This document shows, in pieces, positions 26,080-33,730 of a stretch of 64,000 bases of DNA; position 1 is the stretch's first letter, and each line of letters begins with the position of its first letter. The position numbers and the translations under genes were made by a program. The notes beneath the pieces were generated by a model, which was given only the letters and a program-made list of their open reading frames with translations, did not search any database and was not told the DNA's origin. This stretch comes from Bordetella genomosp. 11 (GTDB taxonomy: Bacteria; Pseudomonadota; Gammaproteobacteria; Burkholderiales; Burkholderiaceae_B): positions 806,001 to 870,000 of the forward strand of contig NZ_NEVS01000004.1 of NCBI RefSeq assembly GCF_002261215.1, read 5' to 3'.

Positions 26080-26221
26080 CGGCCCTGCGGGGCAGAGCCG
26101 CCGCGCAGTGTTGATAGCCGCGACATCGCGGCCAAGCCAATATGCGCGCGCGACGTTTCGCTTCACCGCAGACTAGCGGGGGGCAGGTCGGCTATCAGAA
26201 CTATTTATAGGAGCAATCATA

Positions 26222-26512
26222 ATGAATAACCCCCCGCATCCTGGCGAGATTCTTCGGGAGGATGTCATTATGCCGTTGGGCTTGTCGGTAACAGAGGCTG
26301 CAGAACGGCTTGCGATGTCCCGGGTGGCGTTGTCTCGCGTACTCAACGGAAAAGCGGGCATCAGTCCCGATCTGGCCGTTCGCCTTGAGCAGGCTGGTAC
26401 GGGCACTGCGCAGGCGTGGGTCGCGCTGCAAGCCAACTACGATCTTTGGCAAGCCATGCAGCATAAACAACCGCCTGTGAGGTCCCTGGTCGTTGAGGCG
26501 GAGCCTCATTGA
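26222..26512 (+). CDS. higA: HigA-family antitoxin, orphan
   Basis: A 96-residue XRE-type helix-turn-helix protein. The start HPGEILREDVIMPLGLSVTEAAERLAMSRVALSRVLNGKAGISPDLAVRLEQA is the standard HigA/VapI signature; dimerisation follows in the C-terminal part. ATG has AGGAG close upstream (TATAGGAGCAATCATA). HigA normally lies just after a HigB toxin, but the 142 bp upstream contain no toxin frame, so it is either an orphan regulator, an anti-addiction remnant, or it works with a toxin elsewhere. It marks the left border of the accessory island. Confidence 0.8.
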   Translation: MNNPPHPGEILREDVIMPLGLSVTEAAERLAMSRVALSRVLNGKAGISPDLAVRLEQAGTGTAQAWVALQANYDLWQAMQHKQPPVRSLVVEAEPH

Positions 26513-26823
26513 GCTGGGACGGGAACAATCGGTCTCGCCTTGCTTCAGCGCGCCATGCGTCCGGCGTATCTTCGTTTGCAGCAGCGAAAAACCAGACAAC
26601 GACGTCGTGTTGGTTGCCACGGTACCCCGTTTGAGGGGGATTCAATGACTACGAAGTTTCGCTCTGACTTGGAAGCGGTCCATTGTCAACGACGGCTACC
26701 GGCCAGAAGCAGCCGTTCACATAAGCAACCGTTCCTAGCTTAGACAGCTAGGTGCTTGTACGAGAAAATCAGGGCGGCTCAGATTATTTACTCACCATGC
26801 CTAAACCCTATCCGCTCTGTAAA
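26513..26823. other. Intergenic stretch with hairpin-like repeat and possible gene remnant
   Basis: No convincing gene. A short frame from 26645 (MTTKFRSDLEAVHC) has a good ribosome site (GAGGGGG) and resembles the N-terminus of small antitoxin-type HTH proteins, but it breaks down after about 14 codons, so it may be a decayed fragment. One copy of the island's GGCCAAAAGCGG repeat lies at 26688-26726. Composition falls toward AT rightward. Confidence 0.4.
26688..26726. repeat. Island hairpin-like repeat, copy 1
   Basis: Core ACCGGCCAGAAGCAGCCGTTC flanked by a short inverted pair (CGGCT/AGCCG). Related to the copies at 28616, 36261 and 39271, which share ACGGCCAARAGCGG..GTTC. Confidence 0.45.
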
Positions 26824-27360
26824 TTAGATTCTATGTTGTAGGAGCATTTCTTCTACAAGATCCCTGAGATTACCTGCAAGCAGCTCGTTTAGAGGGCGGC
26901 CATTAAGGTAAGTATTGAGAAAGCGTCGACCTCCTCCGAGTAGGTCGGACAGACGGATGTGCCATAGCTCTATCGTGCCCTCTAAATTTTTGCGTGTTAA
27001 CTCTGCTTTTGCATCCGGTGTAAGATCCGCTGCCGTCAGAATGATACCTGTATTTATTTTTTCCCGATCCATATCTAGGATGAACCCACCTAGCTGCTCC
27101 CGCGTGAAGTCGGTTCGACGTACCTTTATATTCAAGGCCGCACGCGTCTCAGGCGTAAGCAATCCATTATTAAGCTGAGAAAAACGTACCACTCCGTCGA
27201 TGCCACCGTCTGCAGCCCCCCGCCTTGCGGGAAGCCCTGTTACGTTGGCAAAAGGTTCGGCGCTTAGGAGAAATCGGATTCGAGCCTCCATAATGTCGCG
27301 CTTGAATCTAGGCGTGGTATCCAGCAACTGATTAACAAGCGCGTCTTCTAAAATACCCAC
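26824..27360 (-). CDS. Mrr-like restriction endonuclease-fold protein
   Basis: A 178-residue protein with the Mrr-type PD-(D/E)XK nuclease core: an entry helix, then GAADGGIDGVVRF (acidic residues D51 and D55) and ALNIKVRR with the catalytic-type Lys79. The usual Q/E two residues before the Lys is Asn77 here, so activity is probable but not certain. ILDMDREKINTGIILTAADLTPDAKAELTRK is the Mrr-family segment after the core. The GTG start at 27358-27360 overlaps the stop of the preceding gene (TAGTG), so it is translationally coupled in a ParA-unknown-nuclease operon. No target-recognition domain is fused to it; one partner may supply it. AT-richer than flanking core genes. Confidence 0.7.
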   Translation of the reverse strand: MGILEDALVNQLLDTTPRFKRDIMEARIRFLLSAEPFANVTGLPARRGAADGGIDGVVRFSQLNNGLLTPETRAALNIKVRRTDFTREQLGGFILDMDREKINTGIILTAADLTPDAKAELTRKNLEGTIELWHIRLSDLLGGGRRFLNTYLNGRPLNELLAGNLRDLVEEMLLQHRI

Positions 27361-27803
27361 TACACATCACCAAAAAGAGTTTTCATTTGTTCCGACGCGT
27401 ACTCCAGGCAAAAATCAACTAACGCCTCAGAGTTATCAAACGACATTGGTGCTTGGCTGGCTATAATTATAATTTCCCAATTCATCGCTTTGACTTTTAC
27501 TTTTCCACTATGGGACGGTAGTCTCTCGTGTGCATCCGAAGACTGCAGCTGCTTTACAAATTCTAGTTTATCGAGGATGGCGTTTTCAAGGAGGTCACGA
27601 TCTGTCCGGGCCAGTCTTGCAGCAGCATTGGAGATAGCGTGCTCGATTGCTGCCTTCGTCGTCCTTACTCCGTAAAAACCCCGGAGTTCTGCTATCAACG
27701 GCTTATTCAACGATAGTGCGCTGAGAGTAATAAATATTTGTCGTCGAGCATTATTTTTTAATGCTTCAAGTCCAATTTTTTGGGCTCTCGTCGAAATATT
27801 CAT
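27360..27803 (-). CDS. Unknown protein between ParA-like ATPase and Mrr-like nuclease
   Basis: A 147-residue, probably soluble, mostly helical protein that I do not recognise. It has a helix-rich N-terminus (RAQKIGLEALKNNARRQIF), a middle Ala-rich helix (TTKAAIEHAISNAAARLAR) and a strand-rich centre (VKVKAMNWEIIIIASQ). No catalytic motif, signal peptide or membrane segment is visible. The start overlaps the end of the ParA-like gene (ATGA) and its stop overlaps the start of the nuclease gene, so all three products are probably made in fixed ratio. A ParB-like adaptor or DNA-recognition role linking ATPase and nuclease is an inference from position only. Confidence 0.65.
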   Translation of the reverse strand: MNISTRAQKIGLEALKNNARRQIFITLSALSLNKPLIAELRGFYGVRTTKAAIEHAISNAAARLARTDRDLLENAILDKLEFVKQLQSSDAHERLPSHSGKVKVKAMNWEIIIIASQAPMSFDNSEALVDFCLEYASEQMKTLFGDV

Positions 27804-28429
27804 ATGCCAATTTCCGCAAGAAGTTCGTTCAGCGCAATATTATATGCTGCGTCGCTTAACCGAATAGGAGCACTAGTTGTAGTGGCGTAGGGCACAGCGG
27901 TAGCAAGCATTAACCTTTCGATGCCTTCGTAGGAGAGCGCCTCGCGTAGGGTTGCAGCCCCTTCCGCAACATCGCCTGGATATGCCATGTTTGCAAATAC
28001 CCTCATTTTAGGTCCATTGGGTGAAAGGTACGCGCCCACGGAGACAGCCCTCAGCTCGTGTGGAATTCTCATCAAGCCGACCTGATCAAGCGGGTTAATC
28101 GGTGAGATAACCCTCCACCCGCTTTGATCTCCTTTCAATAGATCCTCAAATACGGTGTAGCTGTCATCAGTGTCGATCACCGCATAATCAAAATTCGAGG
28201 AGCCGGGAAATCGAGTCGGAACCCTTTCAGCCTCCTTCGAGTCGATCCTATTATCAGTTCCTGAGGCAAACTCGGGAGTACGGGCCAGCGCTTGGCTCAT
28301 CAATAGCCCCCCTGCGAGATCCACGGCGAGAACCCTTTGACCTCGCCTGGCCAAAAGCAACGCGATATTAGTGGCGGTTGTGGTTTTTCCAACACCGCCT
28401 TTCGGCGTATTAATCATAATCTTTATCAT
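27800..28429 (-). CDS. ParA/Soj-like P-loop ATPase
   Basis: A 209-residue deviant Walker A ATPase. The N-terminus reads IMINTPKGGVGKTTTATNIALLLARRG with both signature Lys residues of the KGGxGKT motif (K10, K15); LAVDLAGG is the switch region and YAVIDTDDSY the Walker B-like stretch. It is shorter than most chromosomal ParA proteins and lacks an N-terminal DNA-binding extension. First gene of a three-gene overlapping operon with an unknown protein and an Mrr-like nuclease; no parB or parS-like array is seen, so plasmid-style partition is not supported. ATG at 28429. Codon use is AT-richer than in the core genes. Confidence 0.82.
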   Translation of the reverse strand: MIKIMINTPKGGVGKTTTATNIALLLARRGQRVLAVDLAGGLLMSQALARTPEFASGTDNRIDSKEAERVPTRFPGSSNFDYAVIDTDDSYTVFEDLLKGDQSGWRVISPINPLDQVGLMRIPHELRAVSVGAYLSPNGPKMRVFANMAYPGDVAEGAATLREALSYEGIERLMLATAVPYATTTSAPIRLSDAAYNIALNELLAEIGI

Positions 28430-28914
28430 TGGTCTTCTACTCTTGGCTAAGAGGATGGCTGCTTGCTCTCGGACTCTTGCCGGACACAGCAGAACCGCGA
28501 GATTACCGCAAAGCCTTGTGGACTAGGTAATCTCACACGCCCAAGCAGCGAATCGCCCTGATTTGCTCGATGCTGACCGGCTCCTTTTGCCGATACTGAT
28601 GTCACAGGTCCGCGGTGAACTTCTGCCTACGGCCAAGAGCGGAAGTTCGCTGAGCTGGTTGAAATGTCCGATGAAGACTGAATGCTGACGGTTAGGGTAT
28701 GGGCACGAATGCCTAAGGATGGGTCAAAAGCTGCTATGCGATCGTCGATCGAGTGGATGGCCACAATTCTGGGGCTCGCCAAACAGTGACGGGCGAGCCG
28801 CTTCATTGGACTGATCACGTTCGCGTGCCGCGCGATGCGGAGTGCATCTCGAGCGTTATGTTACAATTTGGCACAGTCGCCCGAATAGGGGCCCTACCAA
28901 GCTGAGGAGTAGTC
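28430..28914. promoter_or_regulatory. 485-bp divergent intergenic region between the two island operons
   Basis: No gene is supported here. It separates the ParA-type operon (left, minus) from the sigma-like/ubiquitin-like operon (right, plus), so both promoters should lie in it. It holds one hairpin-like repeat (GAACTTC at 28617-28623 with GAAGTTC at 28642-28648). A short AT-rich segment (GTTATGTTACAATTTGG, around 28855-28871) before the plus-strand start is a candidate core promoter, and CTGAGGAG precedes the GTG start at 28915. Confidence 0.5.
28616..28650. repeat. Island hairpin-like repeat, copy 2
   Basis: Core ACGGCCAAGAGCGGAAGTTC within a 7-bp perfect inverted repeat GAACTTC (28617-28623) and GAAGTTC (28642-28648). 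It lies in the divergent control region of the two island operons. Confidence 0.5.
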
Positions 28915-29691
28915 GTGGCACGTCCTCTTCGTAAACGCAAGCTCGACGGTACGCCTTACTTCAGGCGAGAAAAGGTTGAGAGCGAGATTCAAGCCCTCGC
29001 TGGGATCAGCGCCGCAGAACTGGAGCGTCGTGCTGACCTATGGCAGGTCGGCGATCCCGGATACGTTTCCCCCGAAGCGTTGCTGTATTTTGTGCGCAAC
29101 GCGGCCTCCGGCGCTCACCGCGAGAAATTGACCGAGAAACTTCTACTCCGAGTGGCCCGCCGAGTTCCCTCAGCCGCCAACGCCGACGGCAAAACGGTCT
29201 CGATGACCAAGATGAATATCCGCGAGGCCGTCCGCGATCACTTCGTTGACCTGCTACTCAGCGACCGGAACCAGTACGACGACCGCCTCGACTACTACGA
29301 GGTAAACTTCAACAGCGCGGTCGCGGCGGATCGTCGGGACGCGAACGATCGCCACTGGAAGCAGGAGAACCGGACTACTGAAATTGAGACCGAGGATGGC
29401 GAGGTCTCTGTCCAGGTCGAGTCAGCCGTTGGAGACTACGACCCGTTCGACGCCGACGAACTCGACAAAAAAGATTACCGGCTCCTCCTTGATGAGGCGA
29501 TTGACAGCCTACCTGAGTTCCAAAGGAGGATCGTCGTGATGTGGCGGCAAGACATTCCCATTGAGTCCAACGACCCCTCGGTCGAGTCCATTAGCAAAGC
29601 CCTGGGGAAATCGGAGAAGACCGTCCGCACGCATCGTGACAAGGCCTTTGCGTCTCTGAAGCTGCGCCTTGAGCGCAAGGGGAAGAAGTGA
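28915..29691 (+). CDS. Sigma-70-like factor heading the ubiquitin-like locus
   Basis: A 258-residue protein whose C-terminal ~65 residues match sigma region 4: EAIDSLPEFQRRIVVMWRQDIPI, then SVESISKALGKSEKTVRTHRDKAFASLKLRL, the helix-turn-helix that contacts the -35 element. The middle (VRDHFVDLLLSDRNQYDDRLDYYEVNFN...RHWKQENR) could be a divergent region 2, with the acidic segment 125-190 separating them. The start is a GTG with TGAGGAG upstream. Its stop overlaps the next ATG (TGATG). As the first gene of the locus it may switch on the operon itself; alternatively it is a sigma-like DNA-binding protein without polymerase binding. No anti-sigma family is recognised next to it. Confidence 0.7.
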   Translation: MARPLRKRKLDGTPYFRREKVESEIQALAGISAAELERRADLWQVGDPGYVSPEALLYFVRNAASGAHREKLTEKLLLRVARRVPSAANADGKTVSMTKMNIREAVRDHFVDLLLSDRNQYDDRLDYYEVNFNSAVAADRRDANDRHWKQENRTTEIETEDGEVSVQVESAVGDYDPFDADELDKKDYRLLLDEAIDSLPEFQRRIVVMWRQDIPIESNDPSVESISKALGKSEKTVRTHRDKAFASLKLRLERKGKK

Positions 29692-30257
29692 TGGCTAAGC
29701 GGCCACAAATCACCGCAGACGATGTCCTGAGAGCGTTCGCCATGGAATTTGAGCCAGGAGACGGTGTTCTGCAGCGATACCTCGCCCAGTACCCCGAGCA
29801 TTCCTCGGCCCTGATAGACCTCTCCATGGAGATGACTCGCGAGTTTGACGACGATGTTCCCCCTGGGGCTGCCGAATTCGACCTCGTCGCGGCAGGCATG
29901 GCGCGTCTTCGGGAGAACCCGACAACGCTTCAGTCTCTGCAGGTTGCCCCAGCAAAGGCGTTTGCCGACGCCATCAAAGTGCTGTCCTTACCTGTGCAGG
30001 TTGGCCTTGCGTTCCGAGAGCGTCGGATAGAGGTCGCAACCTTGCCCCGGCGCGTTCTGGCGAAAATGGCTGAGGCGCTTCAGACATCAACCGAGACACT
30101 GCTCTCGTACCTCGCTCTTCCTCCTGAGGCTCCTCTGGCTCGTGCAAGGAAGTCGGCCGTCAAGCCTGTCGCCCCTGAGAAAGTGTCGTTCGAGAGAGTC
30201 TTGCAAGACGCTGGCGTCGACGAACAGAGCATTTCGAACCTATTCCGCGAGGAGTAG
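29691..30257 (+). CDS. Unknown protein, candidate regulator or metallopeptidase substrate
   Basis: A 188-residue protein I do not recognise. It has an acidic helical N-terminus (TADDVLRAFAMEFEPGDGVLQRYLAQYPEHSSALIDL), a middle part, and a segment resembling the second half of an XRE regulator (LPRRVLAKMAEALQTSTETLLSYLALPP). ATG at 29691 overlaps the sigma-like stop and has GGGGAAGAAG upstream; its stop is 2 bp before the next ATG. In XRE-ImmA/IrrE pairs the metallopeptidase cleaves the regulator encoded just upstream, and this gene occupies that place ahead of an ImmA/IrrE-domain protein. That parallel is an inference; an anti-sigma role is the other option. Confidence 0.55.
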   Translation: MAKRPQITADDVLRAFAMEFEPGDGVLQRYLAQYPEHSSALIDLSMEMTREFDDDVPPGAAEFDLVAAGMARLRENPTTLQSLQVAPAKAFADAIKVLSLPVQVGLAFRERRIEVATLPRRVLAKMAEALQTSTETLLSYLALPPEAPLARARKSAVKPVAPEKVSFERVLQDAGVDEQSISNLFREE

Positions 30258-30259
30258 TC

Positions 30260-33200
30260 ATGGACCCGATAGAGCTGGCTCGGCAGCACGCTCGGCGACT
30301 ACACGATGAGGCCCTCCAGCGCGGGGGCAACCCCTGGTCCCCGTACGAATTCGCTGTTGGCATCGCGAACGACCTCGGGATAACCGTCGAGACCTGCGCT
30401 CCCGGCGCCGCGATGCTCGATGGCGGCCGAGCCTCCTTCGATCCGGAACTTCCCCTCATCCTCCATGAGCGCGAAGGCTCCCCTTTCGATCAAGCCTTCC
30501 TGGTTGCACACGAAATCGGGCACGCCGAACTGGGCGATGGCGAAGAGGCGCCCGAGCCAGCTGCGCAGATTGACCCAGCCCGCACCTCGGAAGCTGCTCC
30601 TATCGGGATGGATCGGGTCGTCGACTACAGCCGCCGACAGCGTCGAGAAGTCCAAATGGACCTCTTCGCCAGGGAACTTCTGCTACCGAGGTCTCGGATC
30701 GTTGACCTGCATGTTGTTCAGGGCCAAACCTGTTCTGACATTGCAGGACGTCTAGGTGCTCCATTCGAAGTCGTCGCTCAGCAGATGCTCGATGCGCTGC
30801 TCCTGCCGACCGTTCCGGTCGTCGCTGAAGCCGATCCCGTTGAAATTCCTCTCAACGACAAACAGCGTGATGCGGCTCGGCATCGTGGCGCGGCATTCCT
30901 GCTTCAGGCTGGGCCGGGAACCGGGAAGACCCGCACACTCGTTGCACGTGTTGAAAGCTTGCTGGACGAAGGCGTTGACCCACGACGCATCCTTCTCCTG
31001 ACCTTCTCGAACAAGGCCGCTGGAGAGATGATCGAGCGGATCGCATTGAAGCGGCCGAAGGACGCGGTAGCAGTCTGCATCGGGACCTTCCACAGCTTCG
31101 GCCTGGACATCCTGCGGCGATTCCATGACCGGTGCGGCCTGCCGGCCGATCCCCGCCTGATGGATCGAACCGAGGCCGTGGAGCTTCTTGAGAACGAGTT
31201 TCCGCGACTCGGCCTGACCCATTACCGCAACCTCTACGATCCATCGCAGACAGCAGCTGAAATCTTGACTGCGGTGTCACGCGCAAAGGATGAGGTTGTT
31301 GATGCCGATGGGTATCAGATGTTGGCCACAGCTATGCATGCGGCGGCAACCGATCCGGGCGCGGTGGAAGCTGCAGAGAAGGCAGCAGAGGTCGCCAAGG
31401 TCTATGCGCGCTACGAGGAACTGAAAGCCGTTTCTCAGTGCCTGGACTTCGGTGACCTGGTCATGCGCCCGGTGCTACTGCTGGAGAGCGATGATGTAGT
31501 TCGAGCTCAGCTTCAGAGCGACTACGACCACATCCTGGTTGACGAGTACCAGGACGTGAACCGTAGCAGCATACGGCTTCTGGCGGCGCTGAAGCCAACG
31601 GGCCTCAACCTGTGGGTGGTAGGAGATGCCAAGCAATCCATCTACCGGTTCCGCGGTGCCTCGTCGTTCAACATGTCCCGCTTCGGACGAGAAGATTTCC
31701 CTGGCGCTGTACGCGACAACCTGAAGCTCAACTACCGCTCCACCTCGGAAGTGGTCCATGCCTTTTCGACGTTCGCGACAGGCATGTCTGTCGCCGACAG
31801 CGAGAAGGCGCTCGAAGCGGATCGAGGCCCTGGTGGAAAGCTGCCCGAGGTCATCACGGTGGGCACCACGCCCTTGCTGACATCGGCTATCGTTGATGGC
31901 ATTGAAGAACTCCGCGCAGAGGGATACCGGTATCGCGACCAAGCCGTACTGTGCCGCGGGAACGACCGACTGTCTGACGTCGGACGGGAACTCGAGCGCG
32001 CAGGCATTCCGGTGCTTTTCTTGGGGAGCCTTTTCGAGCGGCCGGAAGTGAAGGACCTTGTCGCCATGCTGACGCTCCTTGTCGACCGACGCGCGATGGG
32101 GCTGATCCGGACCGCTTGCTGGCCGGAGTTCACGATGGGCTTGGAAGACGTAGTCCGAGTCTTTGAGCATCTTCGGGGAACCAATGCGGAGCCAGGCGCA
32201 TGGCGGCTTGATGCCCCGGTCGGGGTAACGCCAGCGGGGCAAGCGGCACTGTCTGCGCTCCATGCGGCCCTTGCTGGCTTCGACGCAACATCGCAGCCTT
32301 GGACCGTTCTGGCCACGCTGCTGTTAGACCGAACTAGGCAAGCAGCACGCATCGCAGCGTCGACCAGCGTACTGGAGCAGGCCCAAGGTATCGCAATATG
32401 GCAGTTCATGAACTTCGTTCGGGTGCAACCGAACGCTCAAGGGCTCGCGATCCAGCGGCTTTCCGACCGCGTAAGGCGGCTGCTGCGTCTCAGGGATGAC
32501 AGGGACCTGAGGCAGCTACCAGCGGCTGCCCAGGGGATCGACGCAGTCCGCCTGATGACGATCCACGGTTCGAAGGGGCTCGAGTTCCCGGTTGTCCACA
32601 TTGCCGGCGTCAACAAGGACTCGATTCCGGGTTCTCTCCGGACCTCAAGGTGCCCGCCACCAGCGGGCATGGTCATTGGCGGAAAAGGGAACGCTGACGA
32701 GGTGGCACGGGCAGCCCATAACGAAGAGCAGGAATGTCTGTTCTTCGTCGCCATGTCCCGTGCAAGGAATCGCCTGGTGTTCTACGGCGCCACCGCGACC
32801 GCAACCGGGCGCGCCAGAACGCTATCGCCCTTCCTGGAGCGGATCGGGCCTGTCGATTCGCGCCCGGTGACGCCGTCCACCGTCATACCTCCGGCTCCCG
32901 ACGAGGCGATCATTCCTGTCGTCTTCTCCGGTACGCCGCGCTTCAGTTCCGACGCAGTCGGACTCTACGAGTCTTGCGCCCGACGGTTTCTGTACACGCA
33001 CCTGCTACAGGTGGGCGGTCGTCGCCGGACGAGCTCGTTCATGCAGATGCACGAGGCGATCCGCGAGGTCTACCGCGCCGTCGTGGCGCAAGGGGGGGCG
33101 CCGACAGGAAAGCTTGATGAGCTGCTCTCGATGGCATTTGTCACCCACGGTCTGCATGAGCACGGCTACGTCGACGACTACCGGGCGATGGCAACGACGA

Positions 33201-33646
33201 TGCTTCAATATTTCCTGGATTCCAGAGCGGGCGCAGTTATCGAGGCACCGACAGCGCTCCACGTCTCGTTCGGCGACCACGAGGTAGAAGTCACCCCAGA
33301 CGAAGTCCTGGTGCGAAACGGCGTCAGAACCTTGCGCCGGGTGAAGACGGGTCACGCGTCCAGTGGTGACGGCAAGGACGTTGGAGCCGCAGCCTTCGTG
33401 CTGGCCTCCAGGGCGCCATTCCCCGATGCCAGTGTCGAGCTTGTCTACTTGGCAGACGCTGAATCCAAGCCGTTGACTCTCTCCCCCAGGGAACTGAGCA
33501 ACCGCCAGGACAAGCTGGGGGACATCTTCCGTGGTATCCGTGCCGGCCTGTTCAAGACCGAGGCATCGGACGCTAGCTGTCCTAACTGCCCAGCCTTCTT
33601 CGTGTGCGGCGCCGTGCCGCCAGGCACGCTCTCGAAAAATTTCTGA
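30260..33646 (+). CDS. ImmA/IrrE metallopeptidase - UvrD-type helicase - Fe/S nuclease-like fusion
   Basis: A 1128-residue fusion. Residues 1-150: ImmA/IrrE-like zinc peptidase with HEIGH at 84-88 and the downstream Glu in REVQMDLFARELLLP (E130). Residues ~195-870: superfamily 1A helicase with Walker A AGPGTGKT (217-224), TFSNKAAGEM, DEYQD (428-432), GDAKQSIYRFRG, NYRS, IHGSKGLEFPVV and VAMSRARNRL, the full UvrD set. Residues ~880-1128: AddB/Cas4-like nuclease fold with SCARRF and a C-terminal CPNCPAFFVC that would hold an Fe/S cluster; the expected Asp before the KTG motif is replaced (RRVKTG), so the nuclease may be inactive. ATG two bases after the previous stop. Cytoplasmic DNA-processing role likely. 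Confidence 0.88.
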   Translation: MDPIELARQHARRLHDEALQRGGNPWSPYEFAVGIANDLGITVETCAPGAAMLDGGRASFDPELPLILHEREGSPFDQAFLVAHEIGHAELGDGEEAPEPAAQIDPARTSEAAPIGMDRVVDYSRRQRREVQMDLFARELLLPRSRIVDLHVVQGQTCSDIAGRLGAPFEVVAQQMLDALLLPTVPVVAEADPVEIPLNDKQRDAARHRGAAFLLQAGPGTGKTRTLVARVESLLDEGVDPRRILLLTFSNKAAGEMIERIALKRPKDAVAVCIGTFHSFGLDILRRFHDRCGLPADPRLMDRTEAVELLENEFPRLGLTHYRNLYDPSQTAAEILTAVSRAKDEVVDADGYQMLATAMHAAATDPGAVEAAEKAAEVAKVYARYEELKAVSQCLDFGDLVMRPVLLLESDDVVRAQLQSDYDHILVDEYQDVNRSSIRLLAALKPTGLNLWVVGDAKQSIYRFRGASSFNMSRFGREDFPGAVRDNLKLNYRSTSEVVHAFSTFATGMSVADSEKALEADRGPGGKLPEVITVGTTPLLTSAIVDGIEELRAEGYRYRDQAVLCRGNDRLSDVGRELERAGIPVLFLGSLFERPEVKDLVAMLTLLVDRRAMGLIRTACWPEFTMGLEDVVRVFEHLRGTNAEPGAWRLDAPVGVTPAGQAALSALHAALAGFDATSQPWTVLATLLLDRTRQAARIAASTSVLEQAQGIAIWQFMNFVRVQPNAQGLAIQRLSDRVRRLLRLRDDRDLRQLPAAAQGIDAVRLMTIHGSKGLEFPVVHIAGVNKDSIPGSLRTSRCPPPAGMVIGGKGNADEVARAAHNEEQECLFFVAMSRARNRLVFYGATATATGRARTLSPFLERIGPVDSRPVTPSTVIPPAPDEAIIPVVFSGTPRFSSDAVGLYESCARRFLYTHLLQVGGRRRTSSFMQMHEAIREVYRAVVAQGGAPTGKLDELLSMAFVTHGLHEHGYVDDYRAMATTMLQYFLDSRAGAVIEAPTALHVSFGDHEVEVTPDEVLVRNGVRTLRRVKTGHASSGDGKDVGAAAFVLASRAPFPDASVELVYLADAESKPLTLSPRELSNRQDKLGDIFRGIRAGLFKTEASDASCPNCPAFFVCGAVPPGTLSKNF

Positions 33647-33685
33647 AGAAAGTTTACCGGCGATGTCCGGTAGGTCCGATTAGAG

Positions 33686-33719
33686 GGTTGTAGGCGAGAA
33701 AAGCCTCGCTACAGCAACC
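33686..33719 (+). promoter_or_regulatory. Hairpin in the leader of the ubiquitin-like gene
   Basis: GGTTGTAGGCGAG (33686-33698) can pair, with one bulge on each side, to CTCGCTACAGCAACC (33705-33719). A smaller perfect repeat (TACCGG/CCGGTA) lies just before it. It occupies the 84-bp gap between helicase and ubiquitin-like genes, the only gap above a few bases in this locus. No U-tract follows, so it may be an RNA-processing or translation-control element instead of a terminator. Confidence 0.45.
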
Positions 33720-33730
33720 ACAAGGACCTT

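Noticed and set aside
26080..26221. HigB toxin upstream of higA
   Set aside because: No frame with HigB features (RelE-like core or its C-terminal motif) in any of the three plus-strand frames.
26645..26743. Small HTH antitoxin gene after higA
   Set aside because: Good ribosome site and an antitoxin-like first dozen residues, but similarity ends after about 14 codons; treated as a possible remnant only.
27800..28429. ParA gene as evidence of an integrated plasmid
   Set aside because: No ParB, parS-like array or replication gene nearby; the operon partner is a nuclease-like protein, so partition is not supported.
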